Part shown: positions 8,005 through 15,336 of the stretch, piece by piece
How positions within the stretch are numbered: the first letter of the stretch is position 1
Layout of the letters: every line of letters starts with the position of its first letter
Assembly (NCBI GenBank): GCA_964525945.1
Contig: CAZGKX010000036.1
Coordinates: forward strand, 1-27,461
Direction: 5' to 3'
Origin: CAZGKX01 sp964525945
GTDB taxonomy: Bacteria; Pseudomonadota; Gammaproteobacteria; Legionellales; Legionellaceae
DNA: 27,461 nucleotides
Position numbers and translations under genes: made by a program
Notes under the pieces: model-generated
What the model was told of the DNA's origin: nothing
What the model saw: the letters and a program-made list of their open reading frames with translations, nothing else
Databases searched by the model: none

Positions 8005-8986
8005 TTTCTGGTATACACGTTCTGGTTGGCGTTGGTTGTTATGGCCATTGGCCTTCTTTTATCAAAACGTGGTTCGAATGCGAGCTTATTACTTGCAACG
8101 GTTCAAGCAACGGGTTTTTAACGTTCCTATCATTGTTGTGGGCAATATCACGGTCGGGGGGGTGGGTAAAACACCTTTGGTGATTGCGCTCGCCAAACAA
8201 TTGCAAGATCGTGGGTTAACCGTAGGTATTGTGAGCCGAGGTTACGGGGCGACAGTGCGGGCTTTTCCGCATGAAGTGTGCCCGGATGATACGGCTTGTA
8301 AAGTAGGGGATGAGCCACAGCTGTTGGCTCAAAAAACCAAATGTCCAGTGGTGATTGCCCCCAACCGTGTGGATGCCGTGCAATATCTTTTGGATAAATA
8401 TGCCTGCCAGGTTATTATCAGCGATGATGGTTTGCAACATTATGCAATGGGGCGGGCCATTGAAATTGCTGTGATTGATGGTGCACGTGAATTTGGCAAT
8501 GGATTGTGTTTACCCGCAGGCCCTTTGCGTGAGCCTGTTGATCGATTAAAACGGGTTGATTTTATTGTGATGAATGGCCGTTGTGCAAATGCGCCCCGTT
8601 TTGAAACGCAGTTCGGTAAAATCATGCATGGCATGGAATTACGGCCTGAAGGGTTGCGCCAACTCCTTACGGGCAAGCCGGTTATCATTGAGCAATTAAC
8701 CAGCCCTGTTGCAGCAATCGCAGGTATTGGCCATCCTCAGCGTTTTTTTGATACCTTAACGCGCTTGGGAATTGTATTTAACCCTTACCCGTTTGCCGAT
8801 CATTTTTCATTTAAACCACAAGATTTATGTGTTTCGGAAAAAACAGTGGTCATGACGGAAAAAGATGCAGTAAAATGTTATCCATTTGCTACAGATAAAA
8901 TGTATTTTTTACCCGTCAATGCGCATGTTTGTGAGGATTTTTGGTTGGCATTGTGGTCACATCAACATTTAAAAGGTTATATTTGA
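7979..8986 (+). CDS. lpxK: tetraacyldisaccharide 4'-kinase LpxK
   Basis: A 335-residue inner-membrane-associated kinase that phosphorylates the 4' position of the lipid A disaccharide precursor, the sixth step of the Raetz pathway. The N-terminal amphipathic/hydrophobic helix (residues 18-33) is followed by the P-loop GNITVGGVGKTP (K64). VSRGYG, the DDGLQH motif and LPAGPLREP are all typical of the family. The start is GTG at 7979 inside the end of msbA; a TTG three bases later is the alternative, and both give the same family-like N-terminus. It overlaps the next gene by one base (TGATG), so msbA, lpxK and the AttH-like gene are very probably co-transcribed and translationally coupled. Confidence 0.95.
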   Translation: MLSAKQWSNFWYTRSGWRWLLWPLAFFYQNVVRMRAYYLQRFKQRVFNVPIIVVGNITVGGVGKTPLVIALAKQLQDRGLTVGIVSRGYGATVRAFPHEVCPDDTACKVGDEPQLLAQKTKCPVVIAPNRVDAVQYLLDKYACQVIISDDGLQHYAMGRAIEIAVIDGAREFGNGLCLPAGPLREPVDRLKRVDFIVMNGRCANAPRFETQFGKIMHGMELRPEGLRQLLTGKPVIIEQLTSPVAAIAGIGHPQRFFDTLTRLGIVFNPYPFADHFSFKPQDLCVSEKTVVMTEKDAVKCYPFATDKMYFLPVNAHVCEDFWLALWSHQHLKGYI

Positions 8987-9903
8987 TGATTTTCGCTCGA
9001 TGGAGTGGCTTGTTAACAGGTTTTATTTTATCTATGAGCCACGCTCTGTATGCTGAAGAACCGCTGGCACCGCCTGCTTTTTTACCGGCGGAATCGACGC
9101 ATATCAACTGGACATTTTCGGGGGTGGTTGCCAATGAAAATGGGGAAAATTATGGTTATTTATTTCAAATGCAACGAGAAGACAATCAATTTCATGTGAT
9201 CACCGCACTCTTTGATGCACAAACCAAGCAGCTTCTTATCCAGGAAGATAGCCATGCCATACTCAGTGATGCGAACACGTTTAATTGGCAAGTCGGCCAC
9301 TCTTTTTTACGTTTTAACCCCATCAATGCGAGTTGGATTTTTGGTTTAAAAGATGGCAATAAAAAAGGTTTTAATTTTAAAATTGATATGTTAAAGCAAT
9401 CTGAGCGCGAACAAACCACGCAAGGATTGCGCCAAGGTGTTGAAATGATGGTTAGACAAACCGGGCAATTAAACGGACATATTCAATTTGACGACAACAA
9501 AGAGCAATTTGTAACCGCTAAAAATGCTTGGTTTAGGCAATTTTGGTTGACTGATCATCAAGAGAAAACCCATCAACTCAGTGGGGTGTTGTGCCGCTTT
9601 AATGACGGCAGTGCCTTTTACTCCATGAACATGCCGGAAGCGGATGCGTTACGAGGCGCTACAGCAGGTTGGTTTGATCCCCAAGGTTTACCCACCACCA
9701 TGTCACAATTTATCAATGTAAAGCAAATGCCGGAGGGCGGTGCGTGGCATATTCGCATTGCATCACCCAGCCTGCACTTGATTTTAAACGATTCTATTCA
9801 GCACGATTCAGTTGTCGCAGGTTTTATTGATGAAAAAGACCGGCAAGGGTTTTGTATGCTAAGCAACGATGCCATTGGTGATGAAGTAAAGGCGCCGGGT
9901 TGA
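8986..9903 (+). CDS. exported AttH/CrtC-like (lipocalin-like) protein
   Basis: A 305-residue protein with a signal peptide of about 23 residues (MIFARWSGLLTGF..., probable cleavage after LYA). The mature part looks like the AttH/carotenoid-1,2-hydratase calycin fold. INWTFSGVVANENGENYGYL aligns with the family's N-terminal W-x-G-x-L...G...G-Y pattern, and AKNAWFRQFW with the G-x-aW-x-D-x-x-W region of the second half. This is recognition by eye at low identity. Family members are usually periplasmic or surface proteins that bind or modify hydrophobic molecules. Its ATG overlaps the lpxK stop (TGATG), which places it in the lipid A operon and suggests an envelope-lipid role; that role is inference. 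No catalytic residues can be assigned. Confidence 0.6.
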   Translation: MIFARWSGLLTGFILSMSHALYAEEPLAPPAFLPAESTHINWTFSGVVANENGENYGYLFQMQREDNQFHVITALFDAQTKQLLIQEDSHAILSDANTFNWQVGHSFLRFNPINASWIFGLKDGNKKGFNFKIDMLKQSEREQTTQGLRQGVEMMVRQTGQLNGHIQFDDNKEQFVTAKNAWFRQFWLTDHQEKTHQLSGVLCRFNDGSAFYSMNMPEADALRGATAGWFDPQGLPTTMSQFINVKQMPEGGAWHIRIASPSLHLILNDSIQHDSVVAGFIDEKDRQGFCMLSNDAIGDEVKAPG

Positions 9904-9915
9904 CGAAAAGTACAC

Positions 9916-9974
9916 AGGGTAAACGTGTTTTTATCTACGTACCCTATGGCCTCCGTGATTGTGAGTCACAGAGG
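9916..9974. repeat. two inverted repeats downstream of the lipid A operon (possible transcription end)
   Basis: AGGGTA (9916-9921) pairs with TACCCT (9940-9945) around a T-rich loop. CCTCCGTGA (9950-9958) pairs with TCACAGAGG (9966-9974) with one mismatch and a 7-base loop. Neither is followed by a T-tract, so these are weak terminator candidates for the msbA-lpxK transcript. Confidence 0.3.
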
Positions 9975-10089
9975 AAGCAACTGAGCGGCCTTGGGCGTGT
10001 CATGTATTCTAAATTGTGTCTACCCGCGGCGGTTGATTATCACATAGTTGCGGGTCAGGAATCTTAGGTTTAAGGACTAAACAGTTTTC

Positions 10090-10356
10090 TTACGTTATCA
10101 ACCTGAGTGCAAGAAGAGAGAGTGTAAGGAGACATGCCCCAAAAATGAACATAGCTGTACCTCTGGCTTGGATGGCCGAGGAAGGGCTACCTTTTAAGGT
10201 CAAAGCAAAGGCTTGATAGTCGTCAAGAAGCTGCTCTCGTTCTGAATCGTCGCACGTTAATAACTCGAAAGTCATTTTTAGAGCGGTTAACGTTGGTTTT
10301 TGATTTCGATAATCGTTACGCTCTGCATCGAGAACATTTAGTAAGTTATGGAACTT
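10090..10356 (-). pseudogene. 5'-truncated remnant: C-terminal end of a larger protein with a membrane tail
   Basis: An ATG at 10275 opens a 61-codon frame, but the same frame is open and protein-like for 27 codons before it. That upstream part begins KFHNLLNVLDAERNDYRNQK and carries no start codon, back to a TGA at 10357-10359. Together this gives 88 residues: a charged helical stretch (LDAERNDYRNQKP, EREQLLDDYQAFALTLKGS), then an SPSSAIQARG linker and one hydrophobic segment (AMFIFGACLLTLSLLALRLI) at the C-terminus. My recollection is that large Legionellales proteins of unknown function often end with a similar helical region, a GxPSS-type linker and a hydrophobic tail. I read it as the leftover 3' end of such a gene. 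A genuine 61-residue small membrane protein is the alternative. Confidence 0.5.
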
Positions 10357-10361
10357 TCAAG

Positions 10362-10571
10362 CTATTCAACATTAATTGTACACCAGGTATCGATTAAATG
10401 TTGTTTATATTGACGCGCGTCCTTTGGTGTAATATTAGTCCATCGCATCACTTCATTATTTTTTGCTTCAAACCAAACAGTAAATTGAACAAATCGTTTC
10501 GATAAACTTACTAAAGTCATGGGGGATATGTCAGTTGATTTCTGATAGTCGATGTAGGTATTTTGGGCCAT
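10362..10571 (-). CDS. small hypothetical protein, 69 residues
   Basis: Begins MAQNTYIDYQKSTDISPMTL and ends CTINVE. It is soluble-looking, has no signal peptide or membrane segment, and is rich in aromatic residues in the middle (FVQFTVWFEAKNN). I do not recognise a family. The ATG at 10571 is preferred over an in-frame TTG six bases upstream; neither has a clear ribosome binding site. It sits just upstream of the truncated remnant and about 80 bases downstream, on the minus strand, of a palindromic site that may control it. Confidence 0.45.
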   Translation of the reverse strand: MAQNTYIDYQKSTDISPMTLVSLSKRFVQFTVWFEAKNNEVMRWTNITPKDARQYKQHLIDTWCTINVE

Positions 10572-10649
10572 TACCAATTATGTGATTAGATTTTGATGAG
10601 ATAATCTACCATAATATAACGAGTTATCTCCTGATGATTTTATGGATAA

Positions 10650-10679
10650 CTAATCGCATAATGATTATTATACGATTAG
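10650..10679. promoter_or_regulatory. 30-bp imperfect palindrome, possible operator with Fur-box-like core
   Basis: CTAATCG (10650-10656) and CGATTAG (10673-10679) are perfect inverted arms around an AT-rich centre, GCATAATGATTATTA (10656-10670). The centre fits the 7-1-7 Fur pattern TGATAAT-n-ATTATCA with about three mismatches. It lies upstream of the minus-strand small gene at 10362-10571. It could also simply be a hairpin. Confidence 0.35.
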
Positions 10680-10699
10680 CGTGGGACTAATGAAATGAT

Positions 10700-11179
10700 T
10701 TATGGACGAAAAGAACTTTGCTCAGGCAATTCAAAATCTTTAAGGGCAACCCCTGCTGGATTTAGTTGCTCTCCTTTTTTACATTCTGTGCCATCAGCAT
10801 TGTACAATATACCATCTCCGTTCGAGTACCCCAAAACTTTAGTTTTTGTTGCATCAAGGATGAACAACGGTTCTGTTATTTCAGTTGCTGCTTCTCTGAA
10901 AAAAGAGGCTCCTTCAACTTTTGACGGAAATGAGAACGCGACGCTTTGATCATCGTATTGTTTAGGTGCTTGGTAATCTGAGCTCGTGCCAAATTTAGTT
11001 TTATATAATGTAATAATGGGAGTCATGAAATCACTCTTAACAACCATATCTTTATCTGTCGATAGATTTCGAGTTGGTTGTTGTGCGGAATGCTGGTGTG
11101 TAGATCGCCGTGCAAATTCCCTTTTCGCCTCAAGCGCTGCTGCATTTGCTTCGTCTAATAGTTCTTTTTCGGTTTTCAT
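10700..11179 (-). CDS. hypothetical protein, about 159 residues
   Basis: Unrecognised. The N-terminus is a charged, alanine-rich helix (EKELLDEANAAALEAKREFA), followed by a polar Ser/Gln/Thr-rich linker and a more structured C-terminal part with EPLFILDATKTKVLGYSNGD and a Gly-rich turn region near GDGILYNADGTECKKGEQ. It has no signal peptide or membrane segment. A strong AGGAG precedes two adjacent ATG codons (11182 and 11179); the second is spaced better (6 bases), so I use it. The gene stands alone, with 247 bases of AT-rich DNA upstream in which I see no definite promoter. A short, unattached gene like this is accessory in character, and secretion cannot be judged. Confidence 0.6.
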   Translation of the reverse strand: MKTEKELLDEANAAALEAKREFARRSTHQHSAQQPTRNLSTDKDMVVKSDFMTPIITLYKTKFGTSSDYQAPKQYDDQSVAFSFPSKVEGASFFREAATEITEPLFILDATKTKVLGYSNGDGILYNADGTECKKGEQLNPAGVALKDFELPEQSSFRP

Positions 11180-11426
11180 CATAAACTCCTGTTGGTTTTC
11201 ATGCGTTGACGTCTCACAATAAAGTCCTCAATAGGATGTTAAATGTTACAACAAACCTTTTCATAGGGGACATTTTAGCACACAATTAACCACATAGAAA
11301 CATTTTTGTCCATTTAATTGAATCAAATAAGTGCTAGTCCGCATTTGCCCCGTTTCGGTAATTTAACCCATTTATTGGTTTACAATGGCAGCACACACTA
11401 AACGTCAACTGTAAAGAGCGATGCTG

Positions 11427-12650
11427 TTAAATTTTCTTTTCAGGTAGAAAGCAAACAAGAAGGGCTGCAATTAGCAAAGAGCCTGGTATGATTAATAACG
11501 ATTTTTGATAATCGACCAAGGTATAAGCGCCCGCTGAACTGGATAAATCAAGAAAATAGCCAATCAAGGGCTGCATTAACGGTGTGGTGATAAGGGCTAA
11601 GGTGTTGATAAATCCGGTGCAGGTTGAAAGCGAGTGACGAGGGGCTAATTCGTTGGCAATGGGGTAGGCTAAAATATAAGAACCGCAACAAAGCCCCAAT
11701 AAAAACATCAGCACCGTCACCAACAAATGATTGGACGTGGGCAGATACAAAACCAAGACGCTTAAAAAAGTAGTTAGTACACAAGCGCAAAGAATTAAAG
11801 GTTTGCGCCTCTTAAAATAACTCGACAACATTCCAAATAATGGGCAACTTAATCCTGTGCCCAGAAAAAACATTGCATTGACTAAACTTGCTTCTCGCAA
11901 GCTACACATCAATTTGATTTGTAAAAATGGAGCGGCCCATAATGCACCAAATACGGTGACAACAGCAAAACTTAGGCCTATAAAAAGTCCATTGATCCAT
12001 AATTTTTTATTGTTCAATATTTCAGAAAGCTGCTTGCTGTATGGCTGGGCGGGTTTATTAACACTGGATTCCGAAGGCACATATTTCCAGCACATGCCAG
12101 CAATGAGAATACCTATCAAACCTGCACCATTTATAAATTCTCGCCAACCCCAAATCATGATCATGGTGCCCATGCCAATAATGCCTAAAACCGTCGCTGC
12201 AAACCCCAAAGTTTCAGAAACACCGATTAAAAATGCAAATTGATTGGCTGGATAATGCACCCGAATAAGGTGGGTTAAACCGACAAACGCAAATGACGAG
12301 CCTATACCTATCAGCGTGCGCCCCAAAAATAACCCTGTTAAACCATGGCTTGCTGCAAAAACAAAACACCCCGCACTGCACAGCAACGCGGTGAACGTTA
12401 ATATTAGACGGGGGTTTTTTCGATCAAACAAAATGCCGACTGGGATTTGTAACAAGGTGTAAACAATATAAAATGAGCTGCTCAATACCCCTGCCGTCAG
12501 TGCGGAAAATTGCATGTCATGCATGATGGCACCAATGACGACACCTGATGATAATTGCAGAAAAAACTGAAATAAAACAAACAAAGATCCAGAAAACCAG
12601 ATCCGTGCTGATGTTGGGAACGCAGAAGAAATCATCGTATTCGCTATCAT
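11427..12650 (-). CDS. major facilitator superfamily (MFS) transporter
   Basis: A 407-residue polytopic inner-membrane protein with about twelve hydrophobic segments in two halves and a charged central loop (about 190-220, around YVPSESSVNKPAQPYSKQ). The MFS motif A between spans 2 and 3 is present as GILFDRKNPRL. The pattern resembles the general nutrient/drug-type MFS proteins that are plentiful in Legionella and Coxiella; the substrate cannot be inferred. Its ATG directly abuts the stop codon of the upstream CsiV-like gene (TAAATG), so the two form an operon and translation is probably coupled. I see no clear terminator after its stop. Confidence 0.85.
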   Translation of the reverse strand: MIANTMISSAFPTSARIWFSGSLFVLFQFFLQLSSGVVIGAIMHDMQFSALTAGVLSSSFYIVYTLLQIPVGILFDRKNPRLILTFTALLCSAGCFVFAASHGLTGLFLGRTLIGIGSSFAFVGLTHLIRVHYPANQFAFLIGVSETLGFAATVLGIIGMGTMIMIWGWREFINGAGLIGILIAGMCWKYVPSESSVNKPAQPYSKQLSEILNNKKLWINGLFIGLSFAVVTVFGALWAAPFLQIKLMCSLREASLVNAMFFLGTGLSCPLFGMLSSYFKRRKPLILCACVLTTFLSVLVLYLPTSNHLLVTVLMFLLGLCCGSYILAYPIANELAPRHSLSTCTGFINTLALITTPLMQPLIGYFLDLSSSAGAYTLVDYQKSLLIIPGSLLIAALLVCFLPEKKI

Positions 12651-13193
12651 TTATGCGACTTGTTGAACTTTGATTAACATACCAACTTGGGGATGATCTA
12701 AATAATAGGTTTTACCCGGTTTTAAACGTTGTTTTTGAACAAATGAAAATGCACTTTTCGCACCGGGCGAAGAAAACAATAAATCGGTGTCTAACAAATA
12801 GTAGTTGCTTTGGCGAACACGTAATGTACCGGCGATTTGCCAACCATGTTTATGAGTTTCTGGCAAGGCAACTGAGCGTTGATTGTTGCTGGGTTGCAAC
12901 CAAGTATAATGTTCGAGAACTTGGTAATTGGGTCGATGGTTAAGCGCCCAATATTCATTGCGCAGATGGGATGAAGCAAACGGAATTAAATGATAAGGCG
13001 TCATGCTTTCACCCGTTGCCGTTTGTAAAGGAATGGTGTTAGGAGTGCGCGAGCTAACAAGCGGGCTGCCTTCCGGAATGGGAGCACTGGAGGCATGGTG
13101 CGTAAACAATATAAGATCGACTTGGTAGAGAGAGTTAGCGGAGACTGCGGCAGTTAACGAAAATAAAGTAATAAACGTTAAAATTCTTAACAT
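12651..13193 (-). CDS. CsiV-family periplasmic protein
   Basis: A 180-residue protein with a signal peptide (MLRILTFITLFSLTAAVSA, probable cleavage after VSA). The mature part shows the CsiV family pattern: YQVDLILFTH near the start, a central YQVLEHYTWLQP, GTLRVRQSNYYLLDTDLLF, and the C-terminal LKPGKTYYLDHPQVGMLIKV. CsiV in Vibrio cholerae is a peptidoglycan-binding partner of the LpoA/PBP1A system and is needed for growth in D-amino acids; whether this homologue does the same is inference. The ATG at 13193 is chosen over a TTG six bases upstream, and the ribosome binding site is weak (AAGAA). It is the first gene of a two-gene unit with the MFS transporter. Confidence 0.75.
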   Translation of the reverse strand: MLRILTFITLFSLTAAVSANSLYQVDLILFTHHASSAPIPEGSPLVSSRTPNTIPLQTATGESMTPYHLIPFASSHLRNEYWALNHRPNYQVLEHYTWLQPSNNQRSVALPETHKHGWQIAGTLRVRQSNYYLLDTDLLFSSPGAKSAFSFVQKQRLKPGKTYYLDHPQVGMLIKVQQVA

Positions 13194-13365
13194 AATCAAT
13201 TCTTAAGCAACGATAGAGCTGGCATTATACACGTCCTGCAAATTTTGTGACATAGAAGAATGAAAATTGTCTTCTTAAAAAAATGCAAGCGAAACGCAAG
13301 TCTTGTCGTACCCCCCCCTGAATTGCTACAGTGAAATAAATCAACGCCCAATTTTTTGAGATCTC

Positions 13366-15174
13366 ATGACCAGCATCCTCGATATTCAGCACTTGGAGAT
13401 TGCATTTCAATCAAACGCTCGACAAGTGATTGCCGTAGAGGATGTTAGTTTTGCTCTTCACCCCGGTGAAACGTTAGTGTTGCTCGGCGAGTCGGGATGT
13501 GGAAAATCGCTCACCTCGTTGGCTTTGATGCGTTTATTGCCAGAATTCAGTGCCTATGGCGCCAACAGTAAAATCAATTTAACAGGTGATGACATTTTGG
13601 AGTTGCCGGAGCAAATCATGCGCGGTTTACGGGGACGGCGACTGGCCATGGTGTTTCAAGAGCCTATGACAGCCTTAAATCCCGTGCTTACCATTGGCCA
13701 ACAATTGGCTGAAGTGATTCTTCGCCACCAAAAAGTAAGCCAACGTGAACTTTATGTCAGAATGTTAACTTTGCTTAAAGAAGTGGATATCCCTCAGCCC
13801 AGCCTGCGCTTACGCCAGTACCCTCATCAATTATCTGGCGGCCAGAAACAGCGTATTGTTATTGCGATGGCATTGGCCAATCATCCTGATGTATTGATTG
13901 CGGATGAACCGACCACGGCTTTGGATGTCACGATTCAAGCACAAATTTTATCTTTGTTAAAAAAATTACAACGTCAATATCAAATGAGTTTGTTGTTGAT
14001 CACGCATGATTTGGGTGTTGTGAAAGCCATGGCGGATCGCGTTTGTGTTATGTATGCGGGGCAAATTGTGGAATCAGCTCCTGTGGAGCAGTTTTTTAAC
14101 CAAGCGTTGCACCCTTATGCGCAAAAAATGTTTGTTGCGCTACCTTCCATGGCAAGACGAGGCCAACGTTTGCAAGTGATCACGGGGCAGGTGCCACCGT
14201 TGGATGATTTGCCTTCTGGTTGTCGGTTTCATCCACGTTGTGCGCATGCATTCGAACCCTGTGATAACGTGAAACCGCTCTTGCAATCAATGCCAGAAGG
14301 GCGCGAAGTTCGTTGCCATTTATACCCCAAACATCAATCACCACCGCAATTGCCCGTTATCCAAGAGAATTGGGGGGTGGGTTTAACAAACCATGAAATG
14401 GTGCTTTCTGTACAACATTTAGCGGTTCATTATAACACCTCTAAAACATGGATAACTCAGCCCACCGAAGTTTTTAAGGCGGTTGATGATCTATCGTTTA
14501 ATCTCTACAAAGGAAAAACGTTGGCGTTGGTTGGGGAATCAGGGTGCGGTAAAACCACGGTTTCAAGGGTGTTGTTGCGATTGCATGCCATGACATCAGG
14601 CGCGGTGTTTTACAGAGATCAAAACATCACCACCTTAAAAGGCGCTGCTTTGCGTGATTTTCGAAAAAAAGTACAAATTATTTTCCAAGATCCATTTTCT
14701 TCGATGAACCCTCGTATGACGGTCGCCGATATCCTTGCGGAAGGGATGCAATCGCAAAAATTACGGCACAACAAGCTCCGTTATAAACAACAACAGTTGT
14801 TGGAGCAGGTTCATTTACCGTTAAACAGCTTGCACCGTTACCCTCATCAATTTTCAGGAGGGCAACGGCAAAGAATATGCATTGCTCGTGCGTTGGCGAG
14901 CGAACCCGAAATTCTTGTTTGCGATGAACCAACCAGTGCATTGGATGTCTCCGTGCAAGCACAAATTATAAATTTGCTAAAAAAATTGCAGCACGAGTTT
15001 GGATTGTCTTATTTGTTTATCACCCATAACATGGGCGTTGTTTCTTATATTGCGGATGAGGTGTTGGTGATGCAACACGGGCAGGCCGTTGAAATGGGCA
15101 GTTGCAAGCAAGTGTTTGAATCACCCACTCACCCCTACACACGTCGATTGCTGGAAGGTGTTTTAACGGTTTAA
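13366..15174 (+). CDS. oligopeptide/dipeptide-type ABC transporter, fused double ATP-binding protein (YejF/DppD-DppF-like)
   Basis: A 602-residue cytoplasmic protein with two complete ABC ATPase domains. The first has Walker A GESGCGKS (41-48), signature LSGGQ (156-160) and Walker B VLIADEP (176-182). It is followed by the oligopeptide-transporter C-terminal cysteine motif (C286, C292, C299, C317: CRFHPRC...C...C). The second has Walker A GESGCGKTT (390-398), signature FSGGQRQR and Walker B ILVCDEP, but ends soon after without a second cysteine motif. This arrangement is that of YejF and GsiA, which energise import of peptides. No permease or binding-protein gene is in the window. ATG 13366 has GAG 5 bases upstream. 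The 3' end runs into a repeat cluster. Confidence 0.9.
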   Translation: MTSILDIQHLEIAFQSNARQVIAVEDVSFALHPGETLVLLGESGCGKSLTSLALMRLLPEFSAYGANSKINLTGDDILELPEQIMRGLRGRRLAMVFQEPMTALNPVLTIGQQLAEVILRHQKVSQRELYVRMLTLLKEVDIPQPSLRLRQYPHQLSGGQKQRIVIAMALANHPDVLIADEPTTALDVTIQAQILSLLKKLQRQYQMSLLLITHDLGVVKAMADRVCVMYAGQIVESAPVEQFFNQALHPYAQKMFVALPSMARRGQRLQVITGQVPPLDDLPSGCRFHPRCAHAFEPCDNVKPLLQSMPEGREVRCHLYPKHQSPPQLPVIQENWGVGLTNHEMVLSVQHLAVHYNTSKTWITQPTEVFKAVDDLSFNLYKGKTLALVGESGCGKTTVSRVLLRLHAMTSGAVFYRDQNITTLKGAALRDFRKKVQIIFQDPFSSMNPRMTVADILAEGMQSQKLRHNKLRYKQQQLLEQVHLPLNSLHRYPHQFSGGQRQRICIARALASEPEILVCDEPTSALDVSVQAQIINLLKKLQHEFGLSYLFITHNMGVVSYIADEVLVMQHGQAVEMGSCKQVFESPTHPYTRRLLEGVLTV

Positions 15175-15190
15175 AACAGGCCTCCTTTTT

Positions 15191-15234
15191 TGTAGATTGG
15201 GCCAAGGCCCAACTTACACGCCAATTAAAATCAA
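15191..15234. repeat. dispersed GGGCC-rich repeat, copy 2
   Basis: Core TTGGGCCAAGGCCCAACTTA plus a tail ending AAAATCAAA. Core and tail together match the copy at 1163-1203. It lies just downstream of the ABC ATPase gene. Confidence 0.8.
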
Positions 15235-15250
15235 ACCACTTTTTAAAAAT

Positions 15251-15318
15251 TGTAGGTTGGGCCTTGGCCCAACGGATGATGGGTATGATTTAATTGTTGG
15301 GCCAAGGCCCAACCTACA
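15251..15318. repeat. perfect 23-bp inverted pair of the GGGCC-rich repeat (copies 3 and 4)
   Basis: The arm at 15251-15273 (TGTAGGTTGGGCCTTGGCCC then AAC) is the exact reverse complement of the arm at 15296-15318, with 22 bases between. Each arm is itself palindromic around GGGCC-WW-GGCCC. The structure sits between the convergent ABC ATPase and coiled-coil genes. A cruciform or long hairpin here could end transcription from both sides, although no T-tract follows. Confidence 0.85.
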
Positions 15319-15336
15319 TACTGTCAACAATTTTGT

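Noticed and set aside
10281..10323. Inverted repeat GAGCG..TAACG / CGTTA.CGCTC as a possible terminator or leader hairpin
   Set aside because: It falls inside the open, protein-like part of the truncated gene remnant, has a bulge and no T-tract.
11857..12243. Plus-strand 128-codon frame opposite the MFS gene
   Set aside because: Its Pro/Met-rich composition is the mirror of membrane-span codons on the other strand.
15175..15336. Three spaced repeats considered as a CRISPR array
   Set aside because: Copies lie in both orientations, are internally palindromic and have unequal spacers; no cas gene is present.
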